From Mesorhizobium sp. M1B.F.Ca.ET.045.04.1.1 (GTDB taxonomy: Bacteria; Pseudomonadota; Alphaproteobacteria; Rhizobiales; Rhizobiaceae): 64,000 bases of DNA. Within the stretch, counting starts at the first letter, position 1, and every line of letters starts with the position of its first letter. The translations under genes and the position numbers were made by a program. The stretch lies in NCBI RefSeq assembly GCF_003952465.1, contig NZ_CP034448.1:6115001-6179000 (forward strand), in the 5' to 3' direction. Positions 24,202 through 33,107 of this stretch are shown piece by piece. Below the pieces are notes generated by a model. The model saw only the letters and a program-made list of their open reading frames with translations, was not told the origin of the DNA and did not search any database.

Positions 24202-25533
24202 TCAAGCCGCCAGCGCCTCGGCAAACTCCACCGCCCTGCCCTGGCCGGGTGCGACGATCTCGCCTTCCCACATCACCCGGTTACCACGCACGATCGTGCC
24301 GACCGGCCAGCCGGTGACCTCCTTGCCGTCATAGGGCGTCCAACCCGCCTTGGAGCCCGCTTGCGCGTTGGTGATGGTCTCGCGGCGCTTGAGGTCCACG
24401 ATGGTGAAATCGGCGTCGTAGCCGGCGGCTATGCGGCCCTTCCGCGCCATGCCGAAGATGCGCTGTGGGCCGTGGCTGGAGAGATCGACGAAGCGCTGCA
24501 GGGTGAGCCGGCCGGCGTTGACATGGTCGAGCATGATCGGCACCAGCGTCTGCACGCCGGTCATGCCGGACGGCGAGGCCGGATAGGGTTTCGCCTTCTC
24601 GGCCAGCGTATGCGGCGCGTGGTCGGAGCCGAGCACATCGACGATGCCTTGAGAAATGCCGTGCCAGACGCCGTCGCGGTGGCGCGCTGCCCGCACCGGC
24701 GGGTTCATCTGGATCAGCGTGCCCAGCCGCGCATAGTCGTCCGCGGTCAGCGTCAGATGATGCGGCGTCGCCTCACAGGTGGCGACATCCTTGTGCTGTT
24801 CGAGGAAGACGATCTCCTCGGCCGTCGAGATGTGCAGCACATGGATGCGCGCGCGTGTCTGTCTCGCGATGCGCACCAGGCGCTCCGTGCAGCGAAGCGC
24901 CGCGATCTCGTCGCGCCAGACGGGATGGGACGAGGGATCGCCTTCGACGCGCAGGCCCAGCCGCTCGCGCAGGCGGAACTCGTCCTCCGAATGGAAAGCG
25001 GCGCGGCGGCGCGTGTTCTTCAGGATCGAGGCGACGCCCTCATCGTCCTCGACCAGCAGGTCGCCGGTGGACGAGCCCATGAACACCTTGATGCCGGCGG
25101 CACCCGGCAGCCGTTCCAGCTCGCCGACGTCGCCGGCGTTGTCGCGCGTGCCGCCGACCCAGAAGGCGAAATCGCAATGCATGCGACCGGTGGCGCGCCG
25201 CACTTTATCGGCAAGGGCCGCCTCGCTGGTCGTCAGCGGATTGGTGTTGGGCATCTCGAAGACGGCAGTGACGCCGCCGAGTACTGCTGCGCGCGAGCCC
25301 GTCTCCAGATCTTCCTTGTGCTCCAGCCCCGGCTCGCGGAAATGCACCTGGCTGTCGACGACGCCGGGCAGAATATGCAGGCCCCGGCAGTCGATCGTTT
25401 CACCGGCGGAGGCTTGGCCTAAATCGCCGATCGCGACAATGCGCCCAGCCTTCACGCCGACATCGCGCCGGCCCTCGCCGTCATGGTTGACCACCGTGCC
25501 GCCTGTCAGGATGAGGTCGAAGGTGGTTGCCAT
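24202..25533 (-). CDS. pyrC: Dihydroorotase (class I-like)
   Basis: A 443-residue amidohydrolase. The metal-site segment is DSQVHFREPG (residues 60-69), where the usual DxHxHxRxPG has Gln62 in place of the first His. The other ligands are visible: Lys149 (GIKVFMGSS), His181 (AFHSED), His234 (HVLHIST) and Asp304 (GSDHAPH). It is annotated as dihydroorotase, the third step of pyrimidine synthesis. The substitution leaves open a mononuclear enzyme or another cyclic-amide hydrolase. Confidence 0.82.
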   Translation of the reverse strand: MATTFDLILTGGTVVNHDGEGRRDVGVKAGRIVAIGDLGQASAGETIDCRGLHILPGVVDSQVHFREPGLEHKEDLETGSRAAVLGGVTAVFEMPNTNPLTTSEAALADKVRRATGRMHCDFAFWVGGTRDNAGDVGELERLPGAAGIKVFMGSSTGDLLVEDDEGVASILKNTRRRAAFHSEDEFRLRERLGLRVEGDPSSHPVWRDEIAALRCTERLVRIARQTRARIHVLHISTAEEIVFLEQHKDVATCEATPHHLTLTADDYARLGTLIQMNPPVRAARHRDGVWHGISQGIVDVLGSDHAPHTLAEKAKPYPASPSGMTGVQTLVPIMLDHVNAGRLTLQRFVDLSSHGPQRIFGMARKGRIAAGYDADFTIVDLKRRETITNAQAGSKAGWTPYDGKEVTGWPVGTIVRGNRVMWEGEIVAPGQGRAVEFAEALAA

Positions 25534-25609
25534 GGCAAGTCCAATCTCTTGCGGGGGGAGTGTGGCCGGCTTACGTAATGACCATCATTTTTGCAAGATC
25601 AGGCCGCTC

Positions 25610-26470
25610 ATGCCCTTTGCCCTGCTGAAAGACCGCGCGCTCATTTCCGTATCGGGCCCGGATGCCGAGCATTTTTTGCAAAACATCCTCACCACCGATC
25701 TCGACACGCTCAGCCCCGGCGAAGCGAAGCCTGGCGCGCTGCTTGCGCCGCAAGGCAAGATCCTGTTCGACTTCCTGATCTCGCGCGCCAGCGAAAACGA
25801 CTTCCGGCTGGAATGCCGGGCCGACATAGCCGAAGATTTCGTGCGCCGGCTGATGCTTTACCGGCTAAGGGCAAAGGCCGAGATTGCCAAGCAGGATCAG
25901 ACGCTTGTCACCGTCGCGTGGGGCGATGATTCAACCGCCTCACTTTCTGATTCAACGAAGCTTACCGACGCCCGCTTCCGCGATGTGGCGGTCAGGCGTG
26001 TCTACAGCGGCGCGGCGGGCGATGGCGACGCCGAGGCATGGCAGGCGCTCCGCATCGCCAACGGCATCGCCGAAAGCGGTTCGGACTACCAGCTCGGCGA
26101 CGCCTTCCCGCATGACGTGCTGCTGGATGAAACCGGCGGCATCGGGTTCAAGAAGGGCTGCTATGTTGGACAGGAAGTGGTCTCGCGCATGCAGCACCGC
26201 GGCACCGCGAGACGCCGTGTGCTGATCGCCGCTGCCGCCGGCTCGCTGCCCCCGGCCGGCACGGAGGTGACTGTCAATGGCCGGCCGGTCGGCATACTGG
26301 GTTCGGTAAGCGGCGGACGCGGCCTCGCCATAGCGCGCATCGACCGCGTCAAGGCGGCGCTCGATGCCTGCGATGCGATCATGGCCGGCGAGACAGCAAT
26401 CATCCTTGCCATCCCAGCATGGGCAAAATTCACCCTTCCGCGGGACACAGTCAGCGCGGAGGAGGCCTGA
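25610..26470 (+). CDS. ygfZ: YgfZ/GcvT-like iron-sulfur cluster assembly factor
   Basis: A 286-residue folate-binding protein of the YgfZ/CAF17 family. It has the signature KKGCYVGQEVVSRMQ near residue 185, whose Cys is essential in YgfZ. The family supports repair or assembly of certain [4Fe-4S] enzymes. The start MPFALLKD at 25610 is chosen; the much longer open frame overlaps pyrC on the other strand. The stop overlaps the next ATG (TGATG). Confidence 0.9.
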   Translation: MPFALLKDRALISVSGPDAEHFLQNILTTDLDTLSPGEAKPGALLAPQGKILFDFLISRASENDFRLECRADIAEDFVRRLMLYRLRAKAEIAKQDQTLVTVAWGDDSTASLSDSTKLTDARFRDVAVRRVYSGAAGDGDAEAWQALRIANGIAESGSDYQLGDAFPHDVLLDETGGIGFKKGCYVGQEVVSRMQHRGTARRRVLIAAAAGSLPPAGTEVTVNGRPVGILGSVSGGRGLAIARIDRVKAALDACDAIMAGETAIILAIPAWAKFTLPRDTVSAEEA

Positions 26471-27108
26471 TGGCGGCCGACCGCGCCGGGGCGCCGCCGC
26501 GCGCCTGGCAACGCATGCTATCGGGCCGGCGGCTCGACCTGCTCGACCCCTCGCCGCTCGATATCGAGATTGCCGATATCGCGCACGGTCTCGCCCGCGT
26601 CGCCCGCTGGAACGGCCAGACCAGCGGCGAGCATGCCTTTTCGGTGGCGCAGCATTCGCTGCTGGTCGAGGCGCTGTATGGCGAGCTGGTGCCGGCGGCT
26701 TCAGCCGAGGCGCGGCTGACGGCGCTGCTGCACGATGCGCCCGAATATGTCATCGGCGACATGATCTCGCCATTCAAGTCGGTGATGGGCGGCTCCTACA
26801 AGGATTGCGAGCTGCGCCTGCAGCGCGCCATCCATCTGCGCTTCTCGCTGCCGGCCGAGCTCGGCGCCGCCTTGCGCAAGGACATCAAGCGCGCCGATCA
26901 GATCGCCGCCTATTACGAGGCCACAATGCTTGCCGGCTTCTCGACGGCGGAAGCGACCGAGTATTTCGGCCGCCCGCGCGGCTTTTCCGCCGACCGCTTC
27001 GACTTCACGCCGCGCTCGGTGACCTGGGCGCAGGCGGCATTTCTGAAGCGTTTCGCGGCGCTTGAGTCCAAACGGCAGGCTTTTCTTGCCGCTAATTCAA
27101 CGGTGTGA
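26470..27108 (+). CDS. HD-domain hydrolase, YfbR-like
   Basis: A 212-residue protein with HD-fold metal ligands: EHAFSVAQHSLLVE, then LLHDAPEYVIGDM, then a later Asp in KRADQIAAYYE. YfbR-type proteins are 5'-deoxynucleotidases or phosphohydrolases. It is translationally coupled to ygfZ by a TGATG overlap. The exact substrate is uncertain. Confidence 0.85.
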   Translation: MAADRAGAPPRAWQRMLSGRRLDLLDPSPLDIEIADIAHGLARVARWNGQTSGEHAFSVAQHSLLVEALYGELVPAASAEARLTALLHDAPEYVIGDMISPFKSVMGGSYKDCELRLQRAIHLRFSLPAELGAALRKDIKRADQIAAYYEATMLAGFSTAEATEYFGRPRGFSADRFDFTPRSVTWAQAAFLKRFAALESKRQAFLAANSTV

Positions 27109-27173
27109 AAGAACGCTAAATTAACCGGCGGCCGCGACAGTAACGTGTTCAGTCACGGTCAGCAGGCGCGCTC

Positions 27174-29312
27174 ATGCCCCTCGCTCATGTCAAGGCTGGT
27201 TCGGCCGCAGGCAAGCGGAAAGCAACCGGTATTGGCCCGGCTCGACGAATAGCTGAGGAACTCCGCGCGCAGAACGAGCGCTTTTCGGCCGCCGTCGAGA
27301 ACATGTCGCATGGCCTGTGCATGTTCGATGCCGAAGAGCGGATGATCATCTGCAACCGAAACTACATCGACCTCTTCCGCCTCGACGCCAAGGTGATGAA
27401 GCCCGGCATCCGCTTCTTCGATATCCTGCAGCACAGCGTCGATATCGGCATCGCCTCGCAAAGTGCTGCGGAACTCTACGCCGTCCGCAAGCCCTATATC
27501 GACGGCGCCAAGCCCTCGACCTATGAGGAGACGCTGGCGGATGGACGCATCATCGTTATCTCGCACCGGCCGCTGGCTTCCGGCGGCTGGGTGTCGATCT
27601 ATGAGGACGTCACCGAGCAGCGGCGCGCCGAAGAGGAGCTGAAGGAGCAGCACCGCCGCTTCGACGCAGCGCTCGGCAACATGTCGCAAGGGCTGCTGAT
27701 GTACGATGCCGACGGCAAGATGATCGTGCGCAATCAGCGTTTCCTGGAGCTGTACAAGGTCGCCGCGGCCGATTTCCCGTTCGGAACGACGCACCGCGAC
27801 GCGCTGGAACGATTGCTGGAGCTCGGCATCTACACCAAGATCGACGTCGACAGCGAGGTCGCCAAGACCGAAGCCGCCCTTCGGGCGGGCAAGATGCAGT
27901 CGGCTTACCGCTATCTTGCCGACGGCAGAACGTTTCTGGTTGTCCGCCAGCCAATGAGCGGCGGCTGGGTGGTTACCTTCGACGATGTCACCGAGCGGCG
28001 CCGCACCGAAGAGCGCATGACGCATCTTGCGCACCACGACACGCTGACCAACCTGCCCAACCGCTCGATGTTCCGCGAACGGCTCGACCAGGCGCTAAGC
28101 GAGCCCAAGGTCGCGCCTCTGGCGATCTTCTCGCTCGACCTCGACCGCTTCAAGGCGGTCAACGACACCTTCGGGCATCCGGCAGGCGACTGGCTGCTGA
28201 AATGCGTGGCCGAGCGCCTGCAGCGCTGCCTGCGCAGCGAGAAGGACGTGGTGGCGCGTTTCGGCGGCGACGAATTCGCCATCATCCAGTCCAACGTCAG
28301 GGGCGCGGCCGATGCCGAAAAGCTTGCCAAACGCATCGTCGAGGTGATCGGCAAGCCTTATCGCGACAAGGGCCGCGAGATGCATGTCGGGGTCAGCCTA
28401 GGCATCGCGCTCTACCCCGGCGACGGGCAGGACGCCGACACGCTTTTGACCAACGCCGACATGGCGCTTTACCGGGGCAAGAGCGAGGGACGCAATATCT
28501 ACCGCTTCTTCGAGCCCGGCATGGACGCCATGGTGCGGGAGCGCCTGGCGCTCGAAGCCGATCTCGAGGCGGCACTCTCCAAACGCGAATTCGAGCTGGA
28601 TTTCCAGCCGATCCTCGACATCGCCTCCGGCGACATCGTCGGTGCCGAAGCTCTGATGCGCTGGCGCTCGCCGTCGCGCGGGCTGGTGTCGCCGCAAGAC
28701 TTCATCGCGGCGGCCGAGGAGACCGGGCTGATCGTCCAGCTCGGCGACTGGGCGCTGCGCAAGGCCTGCAGCGCGGCGGCGGGCTGGCCGCGGGACGTGC
28801 GCATGGCGGTCAATGTCTCGGCAGCCCAGATCAAGAGCGGCGGCTTTGCCCGCAGCGTGATCTCGGCGCTCGCCTTTTCCGGCCTGCCGGCCAGCCGGCT
28901 CGAGCTCGAAATCACCGAAACGGTGATGATGGACGAGAGCGATAAAGTGCTGAAGACGCTCCGCCAGCTGCGCGGGCTCGGCGTCCGCATCGCGCTCGAC
29001 GATTTCGGCACCGGCTATTCCTCGCTCGGCTATCTGCGGCGCTTCCCGGTCGACAAGATCAAGATCGACCGCTCCTTCATCCACGACCTCGACAAGCGCG
29101 ACACGGCGGCGATCGTGCGCACGGTGATCGGGCTTGGGACAGAGCTCGGCATCACCGTCACCGCCGAAGGCGTCGAGACCGAAGCGCAGCTCGACATGCT
29201 GCGCAAGGCCGGCTGTGGCGAGGCGCAAGGTTTTCTGATCGGCGTACCGGCCAAGGCATCCGAGATGAGCCGGCTGCTACGCTCGCGGGAAAAGCTGCGC
29301 CAATCCGGCTGA
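27174..29312 (+). CDS. PAS-PAS-GGDEF-EAL cyclic di-GMP enzyme
   Basis: A soluble 712-residue protein. Two PAS domains of the PAS_7 type (residues about 35-150 and 160-275, both with NMS.GL..D) precede GGDEF (RFGGDEF, 364-368) and EAL (AEALMRW, 492-494). The EAL domain keeps DDFGTGYSSLGYL and TAEGVET. Both catalytic motifs are intact, so either cyclase or phosphodiesterase activity is possible. No RxxD inhibitory site is seen at the usual place before GGDEF. No membrane helix, so it senses a cytosolic cue. Confidence 0.95.
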   Translation: MPLAHVKAGSAAGKRKATGIGPARRIAEELRAQNERFSAAVENMSHGLCMFDAEERMIICNRNYIDLFRLDAKVMKPGIRFFDILQHSVDIGIASQSAAELYAVRKPYIDGAKPSTYEETLADGRIIVISHRPLASGGWVSIYEDVTEQRRAEEELKEQHRRFDAALGNMSQGLLMYDADGKMIVRNQRFLELYKVAAADFPFGTTHRDALERLLELGIYTKIDVDSEVAKTEAALRAGKMQSAYRYLADGRTFLVVRQPMSGGWVVTFDDVTERRRTEERMTHLAHHDTLTNLPNRSMFRERLDQALSEPKVAPLAIFSLDLDRFKAVNDTFGHPAGDWLLKCVAERLQRCLRSEKDVVARFGGDEFAIIQSNVRGAADAEKLAKRIVEVIGKPYRDKGREMHVGVSLGIALYPGDGQDADTLLTNADMALYRGKSEGRNIYRFFEPGMDAMVRERLALEADLEAALSKREFELDFQPILDIASGDIVGAEALMRWRSPSRGLVSPQDFIAAAEETGLIVQLGDWALRKACSAAAGWPRDVRMAVNVSAAQIKSGGFARSVISALAFSGLPASRLELEITETVMMDESDKVLKTLRQLRGLGVRIALDDFGTGYSSLGYLRRFPVDKIKIDRSFIHDLDKRDTAAIVRTVIGLGTELGITVTAEGVETEAQLDMLRKAGCGEAQGFLIGVPAKASEMSRLLRSREKLRQSG

Positions 29313-29334
29313 TGCCGAACGCTTCTGCCGGCGG

Positions 29335-30252
29335 TCAGCGAAGCGTCTCGATGTATTTCTCGTGGAAGCTCACATAGCCGGGCTCGACGATCTTGAGATG
29401 CCGCTCGATCAGCCGATGGAATGCCGGCAGCTGATGGAACGGCACGCCCGGGTAGGCGTGGTGCTCGGCATGGTAAGGCATGTTCCAGGCGAGCTTGCGC
29501 ACCAGCCAGTTGGTGAGCGTCGTCCTGCTGTTTTCGAGCATGTTGGCGACGAAGGGGCAGCGGCCATGCTCGGCCAGCAGGTAGAGCCTGAGGAAGGGCT
29601 GCCCGAGCAGCGCCGGCACGATCCAGACATAAAGCAGCACGCTTGCCTTGAACCAGACGGCAAGCGCCAGGACCACGACATAGAAGGCGATCATTGCCCG
29701 CGCCTCGGCCTGCACCTTCGGAAAACCCTTCGGCGGCACATAGCCGTCGCGGCAGCGGCCGCTGGCATTGGTGCAGAGCGTTTTGAAGTGGCCCCACCAC
29801 ACCGGCAGGCCCGAGACATGGACGATGTATTGCCGCAAGGTCTCCGGCTTCGGGGAGGCCAGTTCCGGATCGTTCTCCGGATCCTGGGTGAAGCGATGAT
29901 GGGCGAAATGAAAATAGCGGAACCAGTCGGCGGGCAGCGCGATCGCCAGGCTGCACAGCCGCGCGACGGCATCGTTCAGCCACTGCCTCTCGAACGCCGT
30001 CCTGTGCACCGTTTCATGCAGCAGGGTGAACAGGAACACGATCAATATGCCCTGCGGCAGCATCAGCAGCGGCCAGAACGGCACCTTGGCCGCGATCAGC
30101 GCGCCGAGAACGACTATGGCGCCGAGATGGAGGGCGAACTGGAGGAGGCCCGGCCAATCCGACTTGCCGGTCAGCCGGCTGCGCTCCTCATTGCTCAGCG
30201 AGGCGATGACATCGCGATGGTCGACGGGTTCGGTGCGGCCGATTGCATTCAT
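29335..30252 (-). CDS. Fatty acid desaturase family protein
   Basis: A 305-residue membrane di-iron enzyme. It has three His boxes: HETVH near residue 90, HFAHHRF near 125 and HAEHH near 265. Membrane helices surround them. These proteins introduce double bonds into lipids or hydroxylate carotenoids. The substrate is undetermined. It is divergent from a LysR gene with a palindrome in the shared promoter, so it is the likely regulated target. Confidence 0.9.
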   Translation of the reverse strand: MNAIGRTEPVDHRDVIASLSNEERSRLTGKSDWPGLLQFALHLGAIVVLGALIAAKVPFWPLLMLPQGILIVFLFTLLHETVHRTAFERQWLNDAVARLCSLAIALPADWFRYFHFAHHRFTQDPENDPELASPKPETLRQYIVHVSGLPVWWGHFKTLCTNASGRCRDGYVPPKGFPKVQAEARAMIAFYVVVLALAVWFKASVLLYVWIVPALLGQPFLRLYLLAEHGRCPFVANMLENSRTTLTNWLVRKLAWNMPYHAEHHAYPGVPFHQLPAFHRLIERHLKIVEPGYVSFHEKYIETLR

Positions 30253-30307
30253 GAAACTACCCTACCGCAGAAAGAAACCTTTCGAAAAACGAGGAATTCT
30301 GCAAAAT

Positions 30308-30326
30308 AGATAAGCTGAACTTATCT
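30308..30326. promoter_or_regulatory. LysR-type operator T-N11-A
   Basis: AGATAAG and CTTATCT form a perfect 7-bp inverted repeat with a 5-base centre. Within it T30311 and A30323 are spaced as T-N11-A, the LysR box consensus. It lies in the 85-base gap between the divergent desaturase and LysR genes. Confidence 0.65.
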
Positions 30327-30337
30327 TTCTGGTTGCC

Positions 30338-31246
30338 ATGGTCGCACTTCCATCGCTGCGGGGACTTCAGGCCTTCGAGGCTGCGGCTCGCACCGGCAGC
30401 TTCGCCGCGGCCGCGGAAGAGCTGTCGGTTTCGGCGGCAGCCGTCAGCCAGCTCATCCGTACCGTCGAGGAGCAGTTGGGCCGCAAGCTGTTCCACCGGA
30501 TCAACCGGCGCGTCGTGCTCACCGAGGCCGGCGTCGAGATACTGCCCAGGCTCACCATGGCCTTCCAGGAAATCGGCAGCGTCGCGCGCGGCGGCGATGC
30601 GTTCCGGCCCAGACTCGTCATCTCGGTGCCGCCGTCGATGGCGATGGGCTGGCTCTCCGAGCGCCTTGCCGGCTTTGTCGCAAGCCACGGCGCCGCGGAT
30701 ATTTCGCTGACAGGCGACGACGATCCGGTGCCGTTCGAGCATGAGCTGATCGACATCCGGCTCTCCTACGGCCCGCACTATCGCGAGCACCCGACCGAGG
30801 AGATCGTCCGGGACGCCGTCTATCCCGTCTGCACGCCGAGCCTTGCCGGCGCAATCAGGTCCGAAAACCTCGCCGGCCTGCCGCTGATCCACACCGACTG
30901 GGGACCGACCGGCGCCTCCTTTCCATCCTGGCGCGACTGGTTCGAGGCGGCGGGCATCGAGCCAGGGCGGGCGGCACGGCGCGGCCTCTCCGCCAACTCG
31001 TCGCGGGCAGCACTCGACCTTGCCATATCGGGGCTGGGCGTAGCGCTGGTGCAAGGGATCTACTGTGCCCAGGCGCTGGAAGACAGCCGGCTGCTCCGGC
31101 CCGTCGCCCGCGCGCTGGAATTGCGCCAGCCTTATTGCCTGACTATCCCCGAACGCAGCGCGAGGCGCGACGTGGTGGGGGCGTTCCGCGAATGGCTGAT
31201 TGCGGAATGCGTGCGTGCGGTCAGATCTCCGGCGCTGATCGCCTAG
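30338..31246 (+). CDS. LysR family regulator, GcvA-like
   Basis: A 302-residue protein with the GcvA-group N-terminus (LPSLRGLQAFEAAARTGSFA, AAAVSQLIRTVEEQLG) and a C-terminal effector domain. It is divergent from the desaturase gene, with a T-N11-A palindrome between them, so it probably controls the desaturase and itself. The inducer is unknown. The stop is immediately adjacent to that of the convergent DUF3303 gene. Confidence 0.93.
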   Translation: MVALPSLRGLQAFEAAARTGSFAAAAEELSVSAAAVSQLIRTVEEQLGRKLFHRINRRVVLTEAGVEILPRLTMAFQEIGSVARGGDAFRPRLVISVPPSMAMGWLSERLAGFVASHGAADISLTGDDDPVPFEHELIDIRLSYGPHYREHPTEEIVRDAVYPVCTPSLAGAIRSENLAGLPLIHTDWGPTGASFPSWRDWFEAAGIEPGRAARRGLSANSSRAALDLAISGLGVALVQGIYCAQALEDSRLLRPVARALELRQPYCLTIPERSARRDVVGAFREWLIAECVRAVRSPALIA

Positions 31247-31519
31247 TCAAAGCTGCCCGGCCAACGCCGCCACCATGTCCTTGCTGCTGGCCACGGGAAC
31301 GATCTCGAACTCCACCAGATCCGCCCATTCGACGACCCAGCGCTGCAAGAGCGTGACGTCATCGGCTTCCACCAGGAGAAAGCAGCTGCTCATGTCGCCG
31401 GCGATCCAGCTGTGGTGCACGACAAGCTCGTCGGGCTTCAGCCGGCCTTTGTCGCGGAAGCGGCGGTAGATTTCCTTGCGGTCGCAACCTCTAAAATCCT
31501 CGATCACGAAAAACAGCAT
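31247..31519 (-). CDS. DUF3303 family protein
   Basis: A 90-residue protein starting MLFFVIEDFRGCDRKEIYRR. The ferredoxin-like alpha/beta fold has HHSWIAGDMSSCF in the middle, typical of DUF3303. GGGGGA lies five bases before the ATG at 31519, which replaces the longer frame to 31594. The function is unknown. Confidence 0.82.
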   Translation of the reverse strand: MLFFVIEDFRGCDRKEIYRRFRDKGRLKPDELVVHHSWIAGDMSSCFLLVEADDVTLLQRWVVEWADLVEFEIVPVASSKDMVAALAGQL

Positions 31520-31540
31520 CTTTGTCCCCCAATGGATGCT

Positions 31541-31579
31541 GGAGCGGTTCACCGTTTCGTGGAAACGCCGAACCGCTCC
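31541..31579. repeat. Palindromic repeat F
   Basis: The outer stem GGAGCGGTTC/GAACCGCTCC and inner stem CGTTTC/GAAACG form a bipartite hairpin 16 bases before the A3 element. It is a different family with the same two-stem design. Confidence 0.7.
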
Positions 31580-31594
31580 ATCTCTTTGTTTCAC

Positions 31595-31638
31595 GCAATT
31601 CCGGACGGAAAACCGCTACGCACTTTTCCTGGAATTGC
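31595..31638. repeat. Bipartite palindromic repeat, copy A3
   Basis: GCAATTCC/GGAATTGC outer stem and GGAAAA/TTTTCC inner stem, almost identical to A1. It abuts the stop codon of the RimK-like gene, as A2 abuts the rarD stop. Confidence 0.8.
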
Positions 31639-31639
31639 T

Positions 31640-33103
31640 CTAACGCCCCGGCCGCTCCAGTCGCTCCAGGAACCACTGCGTGAGGCGCACCCAGAGCTCG
31701 TCCTTCTCGCCGGAATCCTCCCAGCCATGGTCGAGATTGGGGTTGTCGTTGACCTCGATGACGAAGACGCCGTCCTTGGTCTCCTTTAGGTCGACGCCGT
31801 AGAGCCCGTCGCCGATGCAGCTTGCCGCCTTGACCGCGGTTTCAACGACATGCGGCGGCGTCGCCTTCAGCGTGAAGGTTTTTATCCCGCCCTGGTCTGG
31901 CTTGCCGTTGGCCTTGTGGTTGACGATCTGCCAGTGCTTCTTCGCCATCAGGTAATGCACGGCAAACAACGGCTGGCCGCCGAGTACGCCGACGCGCCAG
32001 TCATATTCGGTCGGGATGAATTTCTGCGCGATGAGGAGATCGGAATCCTCCAGCCACTCGGTCGCGAGCTTGGTGAGCTCTGCCAAATTCTCGCATTTCT
32101 TGACGCCGCGCGAGAAGGACGAATCCGGGATCTTCAGCACCAGCGGGAAGCCCAGCGTCTGCGCGGCAAGCTCAAAATCAGAGGTGCCGGCAATCATCAC
32201 CGTCGGCGGCACCGGCACCTTGTTGTAGGTCATCAACTCGTTGAGATAGACCTTGTTGGTGCAGCGGATCATCGACAGCGGGTCGTCGATCACCGGCATG
32301 CCTTCCTGCTGGGCGCGGCGGGCGAAACGGTAGGTGTGGTTGGAGATGGAGGTGGTCTCGCGGATGAACAGCGCGTCGTAATTGGCAAGCTTGGCGAGGT
32401 CCTTCCTGGTGATCGGCTCGACCTCGACGCCCATCTTCTCGGCGATCCTCGCCCAGTAGCGCAGCGAGGAAATCTCCGACGGCGGCAGTTCCTCATGCGG
32501 ATCGACCAGCGTCGCGAAAGTGTAGCGCGCAGGCGTGCGGCCCTTGGTGTCGCGCCATTCGCGGTTGGTGTAGGTCTCCAGGCACTGCAGGAAGGAGGCT
32601 TCCTCTTCGTCGGTCATGCGGGCGAGCGGCAGGAAGCCGATCTTGCGGATCGAGGCCCATTCGGCGCTGTCCTTGATGTGGACCTCGAGCGCCGGCGCGC
32701 GGAACCAGTCGAACAGCAGCTTGGTGAAGCGGTCCCACACTTTCGACGGCCCGATGCCGAAGAAGACCGCGACCTTCGACGGGAAGGTGCCGCCGAGATC
32801 CTTGCGGCATTTGTTGAGCGCCAGCTCGAGCTCCGGCAGCGCGTGCTCGTAGAGCTTGCGCTCCGACAGGTCGATCATGGTCTCGACGGTCGGGATCACC
32901 TTGTGGCCGCGGGAGCCGGCGAGCAGCGAGGCGTAGTAGCCGCGGCTCTGGTAGCCGTAATTGTTCGACAGGTTGATCACCTTCGGCCGCTGGCCGCGAA
33001 ACAGCGCCGGATGCGCGAGATAGTCGCGGTTGGTGATGATCTTGTGCGGCGTCGCCACCTGGTCGAGGTCGTTCTGCCTGCCTGTAAGGATGACCCAGGT
33101 CAT
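31640..33103 (-). CDS. RimK-like ATP-grasp ligase with RLAN domain
   Basis: A 487-residue protein. The N-terminal half (about 1-210, including NYGYQSRGYYASLLAGSRGH) matches the RLAN (RimK-like ATP-grasp N-terminal) region. The C-terminal ATP-grasp domain has PLVLKIPDSSFSRGV as the nucleotide loop and VFVIEVNDNPNLDHG as the Mg-binding Glu-x-Asn end. RimK relatives form amide or peptide bonds. It sits four bases after the GNAT-C39 gene without its own Shine-Dalgarno, so translational coupling is likely. The product is unknown. Confidence 0.92.
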   Translation of the reverse strand: MTWVILTGRQNDLDQVATPHKIITNRDYLAHPALFRGQRPKVINLSNNYGYQSRGYYASLLAGSRGHKVIPTVETMIDLSERKLYEHALPELELALNKCRKDLGGTFPSKVAVFFGIGPSKVWDRFTKLLFDWFRAPALEVHIKDSAEWASIRKIGFLPLARMTDEEEASFLQCLETYTNREWRDTKGRTPARYTFATLVDPHEELPPSEISSLRYWARIAEKMGVEVEPITRKDLAKLANYDALFIRETTSISNHTYRFARRAQQEGMPVIDDPLSMIRCTNKVYLNELMTYNKVPVPPTVMIAGTSDFELAAQTLGFPLVLKIPDSSFSRGVKKCENLAELTKLATEWLEDSDLLIAQKFIPTEYDWRVGVLGGQPLFAVHYLMAKKHWQIVNHKANGKPDQGGIKTFTLKATPPHVVETAVKAASCIGDGLYGVDLKETKDGVFVIEVNDNPNLDHGWEDSGEKDELWVRLTQWFLERLERPGR

Positions 33104-33107
33104 TTTT

